20,687 nucleotides of DNA from Halanaerobiales bacterium (GCA_023128035.1 JAGMES010000073.1:1-20687), one strand, 5' to 3'. Positions 1-7,929 are shown, counted from the first letter of the stretch. The notes: generated by a model not told the origin, from the letters alone. Program-made: numbers and translations.

Positions 1-583
1 CATCTAACCTCATTTTTGTCAACATCCGTAAAAACTCTAACTTCACTTTTATCTTCTCTTTCTCTGTCCAATCCATTTTACTTATCAATGCTGCTGCAAC
101 TGGGTTGTTACTTTTTATAAACTTTTTCCAGGATTCTTTTCTCAACTGAATTTTAAAAAACTTAAACTCCAATGTTTTCAAAAACGGAAACTCTAATATG
201 TAACTATCTGGTTCTATTATTTTTAAATCATGAGAGTATATAACTATTGGAATGATTTTTCGTTCATGTTTTTTATACAACTCAGTAAAATAGCGATACA
301 TTGTTTTATTATAAGCTACTACCCTTTGTGCCTGACTTTCTACATGAATTAAAATTACTCCATCTTCACCTTTTAATTTAGTCTCAACGATGATATCTAC
401 GATATGTTTTTTTAGTTTCTCAAAATCTGTTATTATTTCACCTCTTAAAAACTTTATATGACTTTTGTCCATCACTTTGAAAATTTCCGGAAAAAATAAC
501 TCTACAAATTCTACAAAAAACATTTCCAGAAGTGTTTTAAATAAAGCATCATGTTCTCTTACCCCTCCATTTTTAACTATCAT
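1..583 (-). CDS. Rpn-family PD-(D/E)XK nuclease / putative transposase, partial
   Basis: The reading frame is open from ATG at 583 to the left edge (194 codons), so the C-terminus lies outside the window. The start is supported by AAGGAGTG 6 nt upstream. The N-terminus (REHDALFKTLLEMFFVEF) matches the opening of the Rpn family, recombination-promoting nucleases of the PD-(D/E)XK fold. Catalytic candidates are Asp63 (HIVDIIVETK) followed by Glu82-x-Gln84 (ILIHVESQ), the D...ExQ form of the active site. Known members cleave DNA and promote RecA-independent recombination in E. coli; many are associated with mobile DNA or occur as lone multicopy genes. No transposon ends are visible here. There is no frameshift or internal stop in the visible part. 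Confidence 0.8.
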   Translation of the reverse strand, partial: MIVKNGGVREHDALFKTLLEMFFVEFVELFFPEIFKVMDKSHIKFLRGEIITDFEKLKKHIVDIIVETKLKGEDGVILIHVESQAQRVVAYNKTMYRYFTELYKKHERKIIPIVIYSHDLKIIEPDSYILEFPFLKTLEFKFFKIQLRKESWKKFIKSNNPVAAALISKMDWTEKEKIKVKLEFLRMLTKMRLD

Positions 584-758
584 TCAATCACTCCTTAGAT
601 GTACAATTTATTTAAATCTAAGGTGATGCATCATTTACTAAATAGTTGGCTTATTTAACACTTTAATAAATTAATTAGATGAATTTATATTTTTACAGAA
701 GAGGTAATATTTTATATAACTATTTTATCATCAATTTTGTTATAAATCAAGATTTTTT
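584..758. other. AT-rich intergenic stretch
   Basis: This is the upstream region of the Rpn gene. No plausible gene is seen on either strand. The only structure noted is a 10-bp palindrome (TGATGCATCA, 624-633) about 40 bp upstream of the start codon. I could not assign a convincing promoter for the minus-strand gene. Confidence 0.4.
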
Positions 759-788
759 TTGACAAAATTACTTTTAATTCGTTATAAT
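759..788 (+). promoter_or_regulatory. sigma-A type promoter of a short transcription unit
   Basis: TTGACA (759-764) and TATAAT (783-788) are both consensus, separated by 18 bp. Transcription would begin near 795. No coding gene follows on the plus strand for several kilobases, so the promoter seems to serve the short terminated transcript downstream. Confidence 0.65.
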
Positions 789-794
789 TTTAAT

Positions 795-862
795 TGTGTA
801 AAACAGGGTAGCACTTCTCCAAAATAAAAATGAACCTCAGTTTAGGTTCATTTTTAATTCTT
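795..862 (+). ncRNA. candidate small RNA or orphan leader (about 65 nt)
   Basis: A consensus promoter is followed within about 65 nt by a strong intrinsic terminator, and no open reading frame with a ribosome binding site lies between. The 5' part contains GGGTAGC, which recalls the GGGTAG motif in the leader at 7786-7791. It could be a trans-acting RNA, or an attenuator leader whose downstream gene has been lost. No known RNA family is recognised. Confidence 0.4.
827..862. terminator. intrinsic terminator, bidirectional in form
   Basis: An 11-bp perfect stem (827-837 with 844-854) has a 6-nt loop. It is followed by TTTTT and more T-rich sequence on the plus strand. The A-rich stretch before it gives a T tract on the minus strand too. 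Confidence 0.75.
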
Positions 863-1007
863 TAAAACATTTATAATTATTTTTGAAATTGCTAATAATT
901 TAAATTTTATCTAACCACAATGTATCAATTCACTATATTTTACCTATATTCCTACTGTATTTTACTTTAACATCTATTATATTAAACAGATAAAAATATT
1001 TCATATG

Positions 1008-1035
1008 AAAAAGCCCCCATTAGTAATGGAAACTT
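1008..1035 (-). terminator. terminator of the alcohol dehydrogenase gene
   Basis: Read on the minus strand, AAGTTTCCATT pairs with AATGGGGGCTT around a 3-nt loop. This gives 11 bp including three G-U pairs, followed by a T run. The G-U pairs become A-C mismatches on the other strand, so the hairpin is directional and serves the minus-strand gene that ends at 1052. Confidence 0.7.
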
Positions 1036-1051
1036 AAAACAAATCATTCTA

Positions 1052-2170
1052 TCAAATACACTTTTCTAAAATCTCCAAAACATCCTTCTCCTCTACCACG
1101 CGTGGATTCTTTTTCAATGAACGAGATTGCAAGGTTTTTTCAACAATCTCCTGCTCTTTTCCTTTCCTATAACCTGCTTCACTCAAATTATGAGGTATCG
1201 GCATTTCTTTTATCATATCACGTATGAAATCTGATAGCTTTTTATCTGCCTTCATAAGTTCTCCAACTCTTTTATATCTTTCACGACAATCTCTATCATT
1301 AAAATCTATAGCTTCTGATAATAATATCGCATTGGCAACTCCATGAGATATATGAAAGATAGCTCCCAAAGGATGTGAGATCGAATGAGCAATACCAACT
1401 CCAGTTTGTGCAAACGCTAAAGCCGCAATCATACTCCCCATAGCCATATCTCGTCTAGCCTCAACATCATTTCCAACGTTTACTGCTTTCATTAAACTTT
1501 TCCCAATTAGCTCAATTGCTTTTTCCGCTAACGACATAGTTAATGGATTTGCGCTTTTCGACGTATATGATTCAATTGCATGGGTTAACGCATCCATACC
1601 TGTTGATGCAGTTATCTTCGGAGGCATTCCATATGTAAGGATAGGATCTACTATACTTAGCACTGGTTGAAATTTTGGATCAGCAATACTATTTTTATTA
1701 CCGTTGGTAGGATTATATAGAACCGAATTTAAGGTAATCTCACTTCCTGTTCCAGCTGTCGTAGGTATAGCAATAAAAGGTAATCCATTATACTGAAACG
1801 GAGTTTTATTTAAATAATCTACTGTAGGCAATAACTGTCCTAATAATCCAGCTGCTGCTTTTGCCACATCCAGAGCACTTCCACCACCAACTCCAATGAT
1901 AAAGTCCACTCCTTCAATTTCGACTAATTTTCTCACTTCATCAACCATGCTACAATCAGGCTCGCCTTTTACTTTATAAAACCCAGCACACTTAATTCCA
2001 TTACTTTTCAAACTAACCTCTATTTCATCTAAAACACCCGAAAATTCTACAGACTTATGACCTCTGACTATGAAACATTTTGTTCCATAAACTTTCGTTA
2101 GCTCCCCCAATTTCTCCAAAGTATTTTCACCAAAAACAATATTTTGAGGGAAGTTCAATGAAAACTCCAT
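1052..2170 (-). CDS. iron-containing alcohol dehydrogenase
   Basis: Group III (Fe-dependent) alcohol dehydrogenase, 372 residues, normal for the family. These cytoplasmic enzymes interconvert alcohols and aldehydes or ketones with NAD(P)H. The N-terminal half carries the nucleotide-binding GVGGGSALDVAK (about 93-104) and the PTTAGTGSE motif (136-144). The four metal ligands fit the family spacing: Asp193, His197 (GMDALTHAIES), His262 and His276 (GIAHSISHPLG...HISHG). I chose ATG at 2170 rather than the in-frame GTG at 2179, because the GTG lies inside the ribosome binding site (AGAGGTG). It appears monocistronic, with its own terminator. The substrate cannot be told from sequence; butanol, 1,3-propanediol and general short-chain enzymes share these motifs. 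Confidence 0.93.
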   Translation of the reverse strand: MEFSLNFPQNIVFGENTLEKLGELTKVYGTKCFIVRGHKSVEFSGVLDEIEVSLKSNGIKCAGFYKVKGEPDCSMVDEVRKLVEIEGVDFIIGVGGGSALDVAKAAAGLLGQLLPTVDYLNKTPFQYNGLPFIAIPTTAGTGSEITLNSVLYNPTNGNKNSIADPKFQPVLSIVDPILTYGMPPKITASTGMDALTHAIESYTSKSANPLTMSLAEKAIELIGKSLMKAVNVGNDVEARRDMAMGSMIAALAFAQTGVGIAHSISHPLGAIFHISHGVANAILLSEAIDFNDRDCRERYKRVGELMKADKKLSDFIRDMIKEMPIPHNLSEAGYRKGKEQEIVEKTLQSRSLKKNPRVVEEKDVLEILEKCI

Positions 2171-2185
2171 TGCTATCACCTCTAC

Positions 2186-2204
2186 TTGTATTTATATTGT
2201 ACAA
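2186..2204. promoter_or_regulatory. inverted repeat upstream of the alcohol dehydrogenase
   Basis: TTGTA (2186-2190) and TACAA (2200-2204) are separated by 9 bp, immediately upstream of the ribosome binding site. It loosely resembles Rex-type operators (TTGTGA...TCACAA), but the inner bases do not match. It is a possible redox-regulator or other repressor site only. Confidence 0.25.
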
Positions 2205-2260
2205 CTACTATCTAATTTATAAAAGCTAAAACAAATTTACCTTTACCCATCGTTTTTACA

Positions 2261-2307
2261 CAAAACTCAAAATGCAATACCCCTATCTTAAAAAAGACAG
2301 GGGTATT
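2261..2307 (-). terminator. terminator of ileS
   Basis: A 14-bp stem (2276-2289 with 2294-2307, one G-U pair) has a 4-base loop. On the minus strand it is followed by a T-rich stretch. It lies 16 bp past the ileS stop codon. Confidence 0.75.
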
Positions 2308-2322
2308 ACATTAATGAGAATC

Positions 2323-5300
2323 TTAAACTCGCACAACCTTGATAAATGTCTGATGCCCATTGATATCCCATTTCTCAAAGTCATCAGCTTCTTCAACAAT
2401 TCTTTCAATTTGTTCTGCAAGAGTCTCGTCTTTAATATACTCTAAATGTTTCTCAATTGCTTCTGCCACTTCTACATCACTGACAAATTCAATTTTGATA
2501 TGATCCATGATATCAAAATCAGAATTTTTACGCATTGTTTGAACTTTTGAAATGATCTCTCTTGCAAGACCTTCTTCAACCAATTCTTCATCTAACTCAG
2601 TATCAAGTATCACGAAGTTCTGGTTGTTCATTTCAACAGTAAAACCTTCACGTTCTTGAACACGTACATCTAAATCTTCTTCTGTCAATGGAATCTCTTG
2701 ACCCTCCACAGTAATAGTCACTACACCTTCGCTCCGCAAAGTTTGAATAATCTCTGCAGCATTAGCTTTACCTAAAACTCCAGCAATAGCTTTCATGATC
2801 TTACCATATTTTGGACCAAGAACCCTAAAGTTAGGTTTAACTTGATAATTAACATATTCATCTAAGTTCTCGATATAGTGAACATCTTTGATATTCAACT
2901 CTTCTTTAACCAGATTCTCCATTAGTTCTAACATCTCTCTTCTCCCACCATCAACTAAAATCTTATTCAATGGTTGGCGAACTTTGATCTGAACCGAATT
3001 TCGACAAGCCCGACCTAATGATACAATATCCATAACCAGACCCATATGAGCTTCTAAATCTTTTTCAATATAAGATTCAACATGGGTTGGATAATCTAAT
3101 AAATGAATTGAACCCTCGTTACCATGAGTTAAGTTCATAAACATTTCATCTGCCATAAATGGTGCAAAAGGTGCGATCAGTTTAGCAGTTGTAAGAAGTA
3201 CTTCATACAGAGTCCGATATACTGATTTTTTATTAGTATCAAGATCTGGTGCCCAAAATCTGCTTCGACAACGACGAACATACCAATTTGAAAGATCATC
3301 AATTACAAACTCTTGAATAGCTCTTACTACTTTTGTTAACTCATAAACTGCCATATTTTCATCTACAGATTTAATCAGACTGTTCAAACGAGAAATAACC
3401 CAACGATCGATCTCTTCACGCTCTGAAACTAATACGTCAAAGTCAGCAGGATTCACACCATCTATATTGGCATAAAGTGTGAAGAAAGAGTAAACATTTT
3501 GCAATGTCCCAAAGAATTTAAGAGCTACTTCTTTTAAGCCATCTACATCAAATCTAGTTGGAGTCCATGCTGGGGAAACAGCTAATAGATACCAGCGAGT
3601 AGCATCTGCACCAAATTTGTCAAGCATTTCCCAAGGATCAACAGCGTTTCCTCTGGATTTGGACATTTTCTGCCCTTTCTTATCCAGTACCATATCGTTA
3701 ACCATTACATTTTTATATGCTGGTTCATCAAATAAGAATGTAGATATTGCCAGTAAGGAATAGAACCAACCTCTAGTCTGATCAATTCCTTCACAGATGA
3801 AGTCAGCTGGGAATAATTGACCAAAGTTTTCTTTGTTCTCAAATGGATAATGCCATTGAGCATATGGCATAGAACCAGAGTCAAACCAACAGTCAATAAC
3901 TTCTGGAGTCCGATGCATTGTATGACCACATTCACACTTAAGATGAACATCATCCACATAAGGTCTATGTAGTTCAATTGTTTCTGGATCTACATCTTCC
4001 ATTGCTCGTTCTGCTAATTCCTGACGAGAACCAACAGAAGCCAAAGCACCACATTCTTCACATTTCCAGATATTTAATGGTGTACCCCAATAACGGTCAC
4101 GGGATAAAGACCAATCAATCATATTCTCTAACCAGTTACCAAAGCGACCTTCACCAACATAAGGTGGATACCAGTTAATCTTATTATTTGCAGCGATCAT
4201 CCGCTCTTTATATGCTGTAGTCTTGATATACCAGGACTTCCGAGCATAATAGAGAAGCGGTGTTTGACATCTCCAACAATGTGGATAGGAGTGGGTCATC
4301 CGTTCGCGCTGGAATAAAGAACCTTGTTCTTTCAAATGACGAATGATCTTTGGATCAGCATCTTTTACAAACATTCCAGCCCATGGAGTAATCTCCTCAG
4401 TAAACTTACCTTCTTTATCAACAGGTTGAACGATAGGCAGACCATATTTCCGGCAAACTTGATAGTCATCTTCACCAAAAGCAGGTGCAATATGCACAAT
4501 ACCAGTACCACCATCATTAGTAACAAAATCACCACAGATTACAAACCAGGCTTTTTCATCTACTTCGACAAATGGTAATAATTGTTCATACTCAATACCT
4601 TCCAGTTCTTTACCTGTCATCTCTTCAACAACTTCATAATTTTCAGGATCTCCTAATAGAACACCCAGTCTTTCTTTAACCAAATAATAATACTCTTCTT
4701 TAGATTCATCAACAGTCACTTTAGCTTTCACATAAGTTAACTTTGGATTTACACAAAGAGCTAAGTTAGATGGCAATGTCCATGGAGTAGTAGTCCAAAC
4801 TAAGAAATATTCGTTATCTTTACCCTTTACTTTCATCTTAATATATATAGAATCAATAGTTTCATCTTTATATCCTTGAGAAACCTCATGAGAAGCTAAT
4901 GGAGTTCCACAACGTGGACAATATGGCATGATCTTATGACCTTCATAGATCAAATCTTCATCAAAAAATCTCTTTAAGATCCACCATACAGACTCAATAT
5001 AATTATTATCCAATGTAATATATGGATTATCCATATCCAGCCAGTATCCAATTCTTTCAGTCATCTGTTTCCAAAGCCCTTCATAAGTCCAAACAGATTC
5101 ACGACATTTTTCATTAAAACCTTTGAGGCCATATTCCTCAATATCTTTCTTAGATGATAAACCAAGTTGCTTCTCAACCTCGATCTCAACAGGCAGACCA
5201 TGGGTATCCCAACCAGCTTTCCGATTAACTTGATAACCCTGCATAGTCTTATAACGACAAACTGAATCTTTCAATGTTCTGGACAGAACATGATGAATCC

Positions 5301-5469
5301 CTGGCTTACCATTAGCAGTAGGAGGTCCTTCAAAGAATACAAATTGTGGTTTTCCTTCTTTACTGGTTACACTCTTGGTAGCAATGTCATTATCACGCCA
5401 ATATTGCAATATTTCATTTTCACGATCGTTCACAGAATTTTTTAAGTTTACTTCTTTAAACTTGGCCAT
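2323..5469 (-). CDS. ileS: isoleucyl-tRNA synthetase, type 2
   Basis: Class I aminoacyl-tRNA synthetase, 1048 residues, charging tRNA-Ile in the cytoplasm. The N-terminal FEGPPTANGKPGIHHVL (about 46-62) holds the first signature in the swapped form GIHH instead of HxGH. WDTHGLPVE follows, then the CP1 editing domain, and KMSKS at about residues 601-605. Zinc-type Cys pairs occur (CPRC, CWRC, CEEC, CECG). WDTHGLPVE and the N-terminal motif are of the eukaryote-like IleRS2 type, not the E. coli type (WDCHGLPIE). The start is ATG 5469, seven bases after AAAGGGGG; the in-frame TTG at 5475 is too close to that site. A T-box with an AUC specifier precedes the gene and a terminator follows, so it is transcribed alone. 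IleRS2 enzymes are known to be naturally insensitive to mupirocin. Confidence 0.97.
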   Translation of the reverse strand: MAKFKEVNLKNSVNDRENEILQYWRDNDIATKSVTSKEGKPQFVFFEGPPTANGKPGIHHVLSRTLKDSVCRYKTMQGYQVNRKAGWDTHGLPVEIEVEKQLGLSSKKDIEEYGLKGFNEKCRESVWTYEGLWKQMTERIGYWLDMDNPYITLDNNYIESVWWILKRFFDEDLIYEGHKIMPYCPRCGTPLASHEVSQGYKDETIDSIYIKMKVKGKDNEYFLVWTTTPWTLPSNLALCVNPKLTYVKAKVTVDESKEEYYYLVKERLGVLLGDPENYEVVEEMTGKELEGIEYEQLLPFVEVDEKAWFVICGDFVTNDGGTGIVHIAPAFGEDDYQVCRKYGLPIVQPVDKEGKFTEEITPWAGMFVKDADPKIIRHLKEQGSLFQRERMTHSYPHCWRCQTPLLYYARKSWYIKTTAYKERMIAANNKINWYPPYVGEGRFGNWLENMIDWSLSRDRYWGTPLNIWKCEECGALASVGSRQELAERAMEDVDPETIELHRPYVDDVHLKCECGHTMHRTPEVIDCWFDSGSMPYAQWHYPFENKENFGQLFPADFICEGIDQTRGWFYSLLAISTFLFDEPAYKNVMVNDMVLDKKGQKMSKSRGNAVDPWEMLDKFGADATRWYLLAVSPAWTPTRFDVDGLKEVALKFFGTLQNVYSFFTLYANIDGVNPADFDVLVSEREEIDRWVISRLNSLIKSVDENMAVYELTKVVRAIQEFVIDDLSNWYVRRCRSRFWAPDLDTNKKSVYRTLYEVLLTTAKLIAPFAPFMADEMFMNLTHGNEGSIHLLDYPTHVESYIEKDLEAHMGLVMDIVSLGRACRNSVQIKVRQPLNKILVDGGRREMLELMENLVKEELNIKDVHYIENLDEYVNYQVKPNFRVLGPKYGKIMKAIAGVLGKANAAEIIQTLRSEGVVTITVEGQEIPLTEEDLDVRVQEREGFTVEMNNQNFVILDTELDEELVEEGLAREIISKVQTMRKNSDFDIMDHIKIEFVSDVEVAEAIEKHLEYIKDETLAEQIERIVEEADDFEKWDINGHQTFIKVVRV

Positions 5470-5511
5470 AACCAATCCCCCTTTAATAAATATTCTCTTA
5501 AATTTTTAAAA

Positions 5512-5804
5512 TAAAAAAGCCTTTCATCCACAACAAAGGGACGAAAGACTATCTCTCGCGGTACCACCCTGATTGGAAGTGCTAACTTAATAAAAGTTTT
5601 ACACTATCCCACTCATTAAGCCTATTAACGGTAGCCACTCCGGGAACACTTACTTTTTAAGCTTTCAGTGCCCAGCTCAGGAGTGATTTTCAATTTCTCA
5701 TCTTCATCAGGCTTCCACCATCCCTGATTCGCTATGTGAAGTGTCTTGAGAAATCTACTCTCTCCATCAACGCTTTTTTATTGATAAAATTCTTATTAAA
5801 ACTT
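5512..5804 (-). promoter_or_regulatory. T-box leader (isoleucine) with attenuator terminator
   Basis: The T-box sequence AGGGTGGTACCGCGAGAG is at 5570-5553 on the minus strand. The lower stem I is visible as ATTTCTCA pairing with TGAGAAAT. Next to it the specifier-loop sequence GAAAATCA gives AUC (5687-5685), an Ile codon, in agreement with the gene it precedes. Downstream is a 12-bp terminator stem (5550-5539 with 5529-5518, two G-U pairs) followed by six T (5518-5513). By the known mechanism, uncharged tRNA-Ile stabilises the antiterminator and lets transcription reach ileS when isoleucine is short. Confidence 0.93.
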
Positions 5805-5810
5805 CTTATT

Positions 5811-5839
5811 ATTATGCCATAATATATTGTGCGTGTCAA
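5811..5839 (-). promoter_or_regulatory. promoter of the T-box / ileS transcript
   Basis: On the minus strand TTGACA (5839-5834) and CATAAT (5816-5811) are 17 bp apart, which places the transcript start near 5804, just ahead of stem I. Confidence 0.7.
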
Positions 5840-5901
5840 GACGGTGTGATGAATTTATTATGATTAGTTAAACTTTTTTCCGAAAGTAATAGGTATAGGC
5901 T

Positions 5902-6783
5902 TCACCTTTGTCCTTTCAAAACAACAATCCCCCCTTTTCGGACATCAAGACAAAATGAATGCATTTTACGGTCAGCTAAATAATAAGTAAACTCCCAAGC
6001 AGGAATTGCTTCACCATCTTCACACAAATATACAGGAATCACCCTTGTAAAAGTTACTACATAAGGAGGATTATTATAATATACTTCCAATTCATCAGAA
6101 GACTTTTCTAGTGCTTCTAAAGGTGATAATACTTTTGACTTTGGAATTGAACTTATTTTTTTAAAATTTAAAATGTTATATACAAAATAATGAATCCCCC
6201 TGTCTGACGGTTCAATGTAAATCCCTCTTGCAGTAATTTTAGACAACAGAACTCCTTCAACAAATTGTCTATAGTTCACCCCTCCAATTGCAGGAATATA
6301 TTCAATTTTTAAATCATCTCGAAGTTTCACATCAAGCTTTTCAAAGAACTTTTGTACATTTAAAAAAGCAAATGCTTCACTAAATTTTTTTCTCTTATTC
6401 TGTTCATCTCTAAAAACTACTTTGCCTAATATTTTCGTTAATTGTAAATATGTAGATTCATTCATATATCTAATTCTATTTTCATCTTCATATCGATATT
6501 GTTCCAATTTCTCAAGATGTAGAATCTGATTACAATAATTTTTAAGAATTTTTTCTAAAATATCATAAGCACCCTGAATATCAGGTTCATAGGATAATTC
6601 ATAAAACTGAGGAATATCCGGTTCAAAAAAATCAAAAATTAATTTTCCATCACATAATTCATAGTGGAATCTCTTTTCATCTTCATTTTTTGTAAGAGTA
6701 GTTAATTCAGAAGCAAAAATACTGAATGTAGCGAAAAAAAGCATGAGAGTAATAACAACACTAATTTTAATTTGATATTTCAT
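5902..6783 (-). CDS. secreted or membrane-anchored protein of unknown function
   Basis: A 293-residue protein whose family I do not recognise. The N-terminus (MKYQIKISVVITLMLFFATFSIFAS) is a signal peptide with likely cleavage after IFA-S; otherwise it is a membrane anchor. The mature part is charged and mixed alpha/beta, with a central region rich in Lys, Glu and Arg. The C-terminal segment (VYLCEDGEAIPAWEFTYYLADRKMHSFCLDVRKGGIVV) has the look of the closing domain of YycI/YycH or PepSY-like proteins; this is an impression, not an assignment. ATG at 6783 is preferred over GTG at 6792 because the GTG overlaps the ribosome binding site GGAGTG. No clear terminator follows; the ileS promoter begins about 60 bp downstream. 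Confidence 0.75.
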   Translation of the reverse strand: MKYQIKISVVITLMLFFATFSIFASELTTLTKNEDEKRFHYELCDGKLIFDFFEPDIPQFYELSYEPDIQGAYDILEKILKNYCNQILHLEKLEQYRYEDENRIRYMNESTYLQLTKILGKVVFRDEQNKRKKFSEAFAFLNVQKFFEKLDVKLRDDLKIEYIPAIGGVNYRQFVEGVLLSKITARGIYIEPSDRGIHYFVYNILNFKKISSIPKSKVLSPLEALEKSSDELEVYYNNPPYVVTFTRVIPVYLCEDGEAIPAWEFTYYLADRKMHSFCLDVRKGGIVVLKGQR

Positions 6784-6907
6784 ACGAATCACTCCATATT
6801 ATATATTTTTTAAAAATTGGAGACTCTAAAAAATTCGTCATTTCTTTCCAAATTCCTTCTTTTTTCTATAATAAAGAAAATATTAAAATACTTATTAATA
6901 ACAAAGA

Positions 6908-6937
6908 AGAAAAAAAAAAGGAGAGCCCAAAGCTCTC
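6908..6937 (-). terminator. terminator of the 63-residue protein gene
   Basis: On the minus strand GAGAGC pairs with GCTCTC (6937-6932 with 6926-6921). It is followed by a run of about ten T, and it lies just past the stop codon at 6945. Confidence 0.75.
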
Positions 6938-6944
6938 ACTCTCC

Positions 6945-7136
6945 CTAATATATTCTCAAAAAATCCCTTTTCAACTTCCGTGTCTCCCTTATAAATCTAT
7001 GTCGGCTAAATTCATCTATCGTGCTCATATCTACTTGAAGACCTCTTCCCTTGTCATCATCTAACCAATTCCACTCCATTCCGAATTTTTCACATAAATC
7101 GATCAGTTCAAAAATAAATACTTGATATGAAATCAT
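6945..7136 (-). CDS. small protein of unknown function (63 residues)
   Basis: A soluble, charged protein with no signal peptide or membrane segment. It starts MISYQVFIFELIDLCEKFGMEW and ends in a basic helix (RFIRETRKLKRDFLRIY). An AAAGGAGAGA ribosome binding site lies 11 nt upstream of ATG, slightly far but convincing, and an intrinsic terminator follows the stop. That complete transcription unit is the main argument that the gene is real. It is divergent from hutP, with about 150 bp between the two starts. No family is recognised and no function can be assigned. Confidence 0.65.
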   Translation of the reverse strand: MISYQVFIFELIDLCEKFGMEWNWLDDDKGRGLQVDMSTIDEFSRHRFIRETRKLKRDFLRIY

Positions 7137-7217
7137 AATAAGATCATCTCTCCTTTCACACTTAGTTTTTGTGAAAATCAGATATGATTATTCGCAATTA
7201 CATGTGGGAAATATTCT

Positions 7218-7246
7218 TTGATTTTACTTCTTAAAAAGGATATAAT
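7218..7246 (+). promoter_or_regulatory. promoter of the HutP-family gene
   Basis: TTGATT (7218-7223) and TATAAT (7241-7246) are 17 bp apart. The predicted transcript start near 7253 leaves a short 5' leader of about 35 nt before the ATG. Confidence 0.7.
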
Positions 7247-7287
7247 ATAAAATAAACATAAGTAATTCAATGAAGGGAAGTGTTCAT

Positions 7288-7707
7288 ATGATTATAACGA
7301 GTGTTGAAGTTGCAAAAGCTACGATCAAACTGGCCCTTTCATCTCGTGAAGAAGAAAATTTACTTAAAAAAGAACTTAAAAAAGAAACAATAATTGCGGC
7401 TGCTGTAGATTTTGGCGGCGATTATATTACCTCAATCCGTAAGATCATAGAAAGAACCATTATCGCTGCAAAACGAGAAGGTGTCATCCCAGAAACTCAT
7501 ATCGGTGAAGGTGCAGTTGCTGGTGCTGCTAAAGAAGCCTTAGCACAAATTAGTCCAAGAGCTGAAGGATTCAATGTAGGAGGTAAAATAGCTATTTGCC
7601 GCTCTGGTGAACATCTGAGTGTTGCTGCCTTCTTTGGAATTGGACTAGTTCATTTAAATGACGTAGTTATTGGTATTGGTCATAGATCAATACATGTTGT
7701 TGAGTAA
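7288..7707 (+). CDS. HutP-family RNA-binding antitermination protein
   Basis: A 139-residue protein of the HutP family. The recognisable core runs from AAAVDFGGDYITSIRKIIERTIIAAKREGVIPET (about 37-70) through GAVAGAAKEALAQI (75-88) and GGKIAICRSGEHLSVAAFFGIGLVHL (98-123) to the C-terminal IGIGHRSI. In Bacillus subtilis, HutP with histidine and Mg2+ binds UAG triplets in hut mRNA and prevents termination. ATG 7288 is chosen over ATG 7270 because AAGGGAAG sits 7 nt before it. Where B. subtilis HutP has ESHALYH, with metal-binding histidines, this protein has GEGAVAG, so its ligand may differ. No terminator separates it from the next promoter at 7742. The next leader carries UAG triplets and a terminator, and the downstream genes form an ABC importer that is its likely target. 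Confidence 0.88.
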   Translation: MIITSVEVAKATIKLALSSREEENLLKKELKKETIIAAAVDFGGDYITSIRKIIERTIIAAKREGVIPETHIGEGAVAGAAKEALAQISPRAEGFNVGGKIAICRSGEHLSVAAFFGIGLVHLNDVVIGIGHRSIHVVE

Positions 7708-7741
7708 TATTTTCATTCCAAAAATGTTATCCAATAATATC

Positions 7742-7770
7742 TTGACAAATATTATTTTCTTTTATATAAT
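7742..7770 (+). promoter_or_regulatory. strong promoter of the ABC importer operon
   Basis: Consensus TTGACA (7742-7747) and TATAAT (7765-7770) are exactly 17 bp apart. The start near 7777 gives a leader of about 190 nt before the first gene. Confidence 0.85.
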
Positions 7771-7788
7771 CATTGCAAGCAGTATGGG

Positions 7789-7817
7789 TAGAATGGTAGA
7801 ACGGTAGGAGGAACTAG
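7789..7817 (+). promoter_or_regulatory. UAG-triplet array, candidate HutP-like binding site
   Basis: TAG occurs at 7789, 7797 and 7805, an exact 8-nt period (5-nt spacers), within a degenerate GGTAGAAY-type repeat. A fourth TAG is at 7815. The segment seems free of strong secondary structure. B. subtilis HutP is known to bind three UAG triplets with 4-nt spacers in single-stranded RNA. The present spacing is one base longer. The array lies directly downstream of the hutP-family gene and upstream of a terminator. Confidence 0.65.
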
Positions 7818-7831
7818 ATAAGCTGTATTTT

Positions 7832-7872
7832 AAGCATTCCTTCTTTCTTATGGAATGCTTTTGTTATTTTTT
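7832..7872 (+). terminator. leader terminator (attenuator) of the ABC importer operon
   Basis: AAGCATTCC (7832-7840) pairs perfectly with GGAATGCTT (7852-7860), followed by TTGTTATTTTTT. It lies about 100 nt before the first start codon and within the transcript, so default transcription should stop here. GAATG at 7791-7795, inside the UAG array, could pair with CATTC (7835-7839) as a weak alternative to the terminator stem. Confidence 0.85.
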
Positions 7873-7929
7873 AGAAAAAATGCATATATACAGTAGTGAT
7901 TTTCTGTTTTTTCCCTTGCGCATAAGCGC

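Noticed and set aside
2184..2206. Rex operator upstream of the alcohol dehydrogenase
   Set aside because: Only TTGTA/TACAA match; the inner bases of the Rex consensus (GTGA/TCAC) are absent. It is kept only as an unnamed inverted repeat.
3705..4578. Short frames inside ileS
   Set aside because: They are alternative-frame shadows of a long, well-conserved gene.
7771..7872. T-box controlling the ABC importer, as in streptococcal trpXYZ
   Set aside because: The T-box motif (GGGTGGTACCGCG) is absent and no stem I can be built; the leader has UAG triplets instead.
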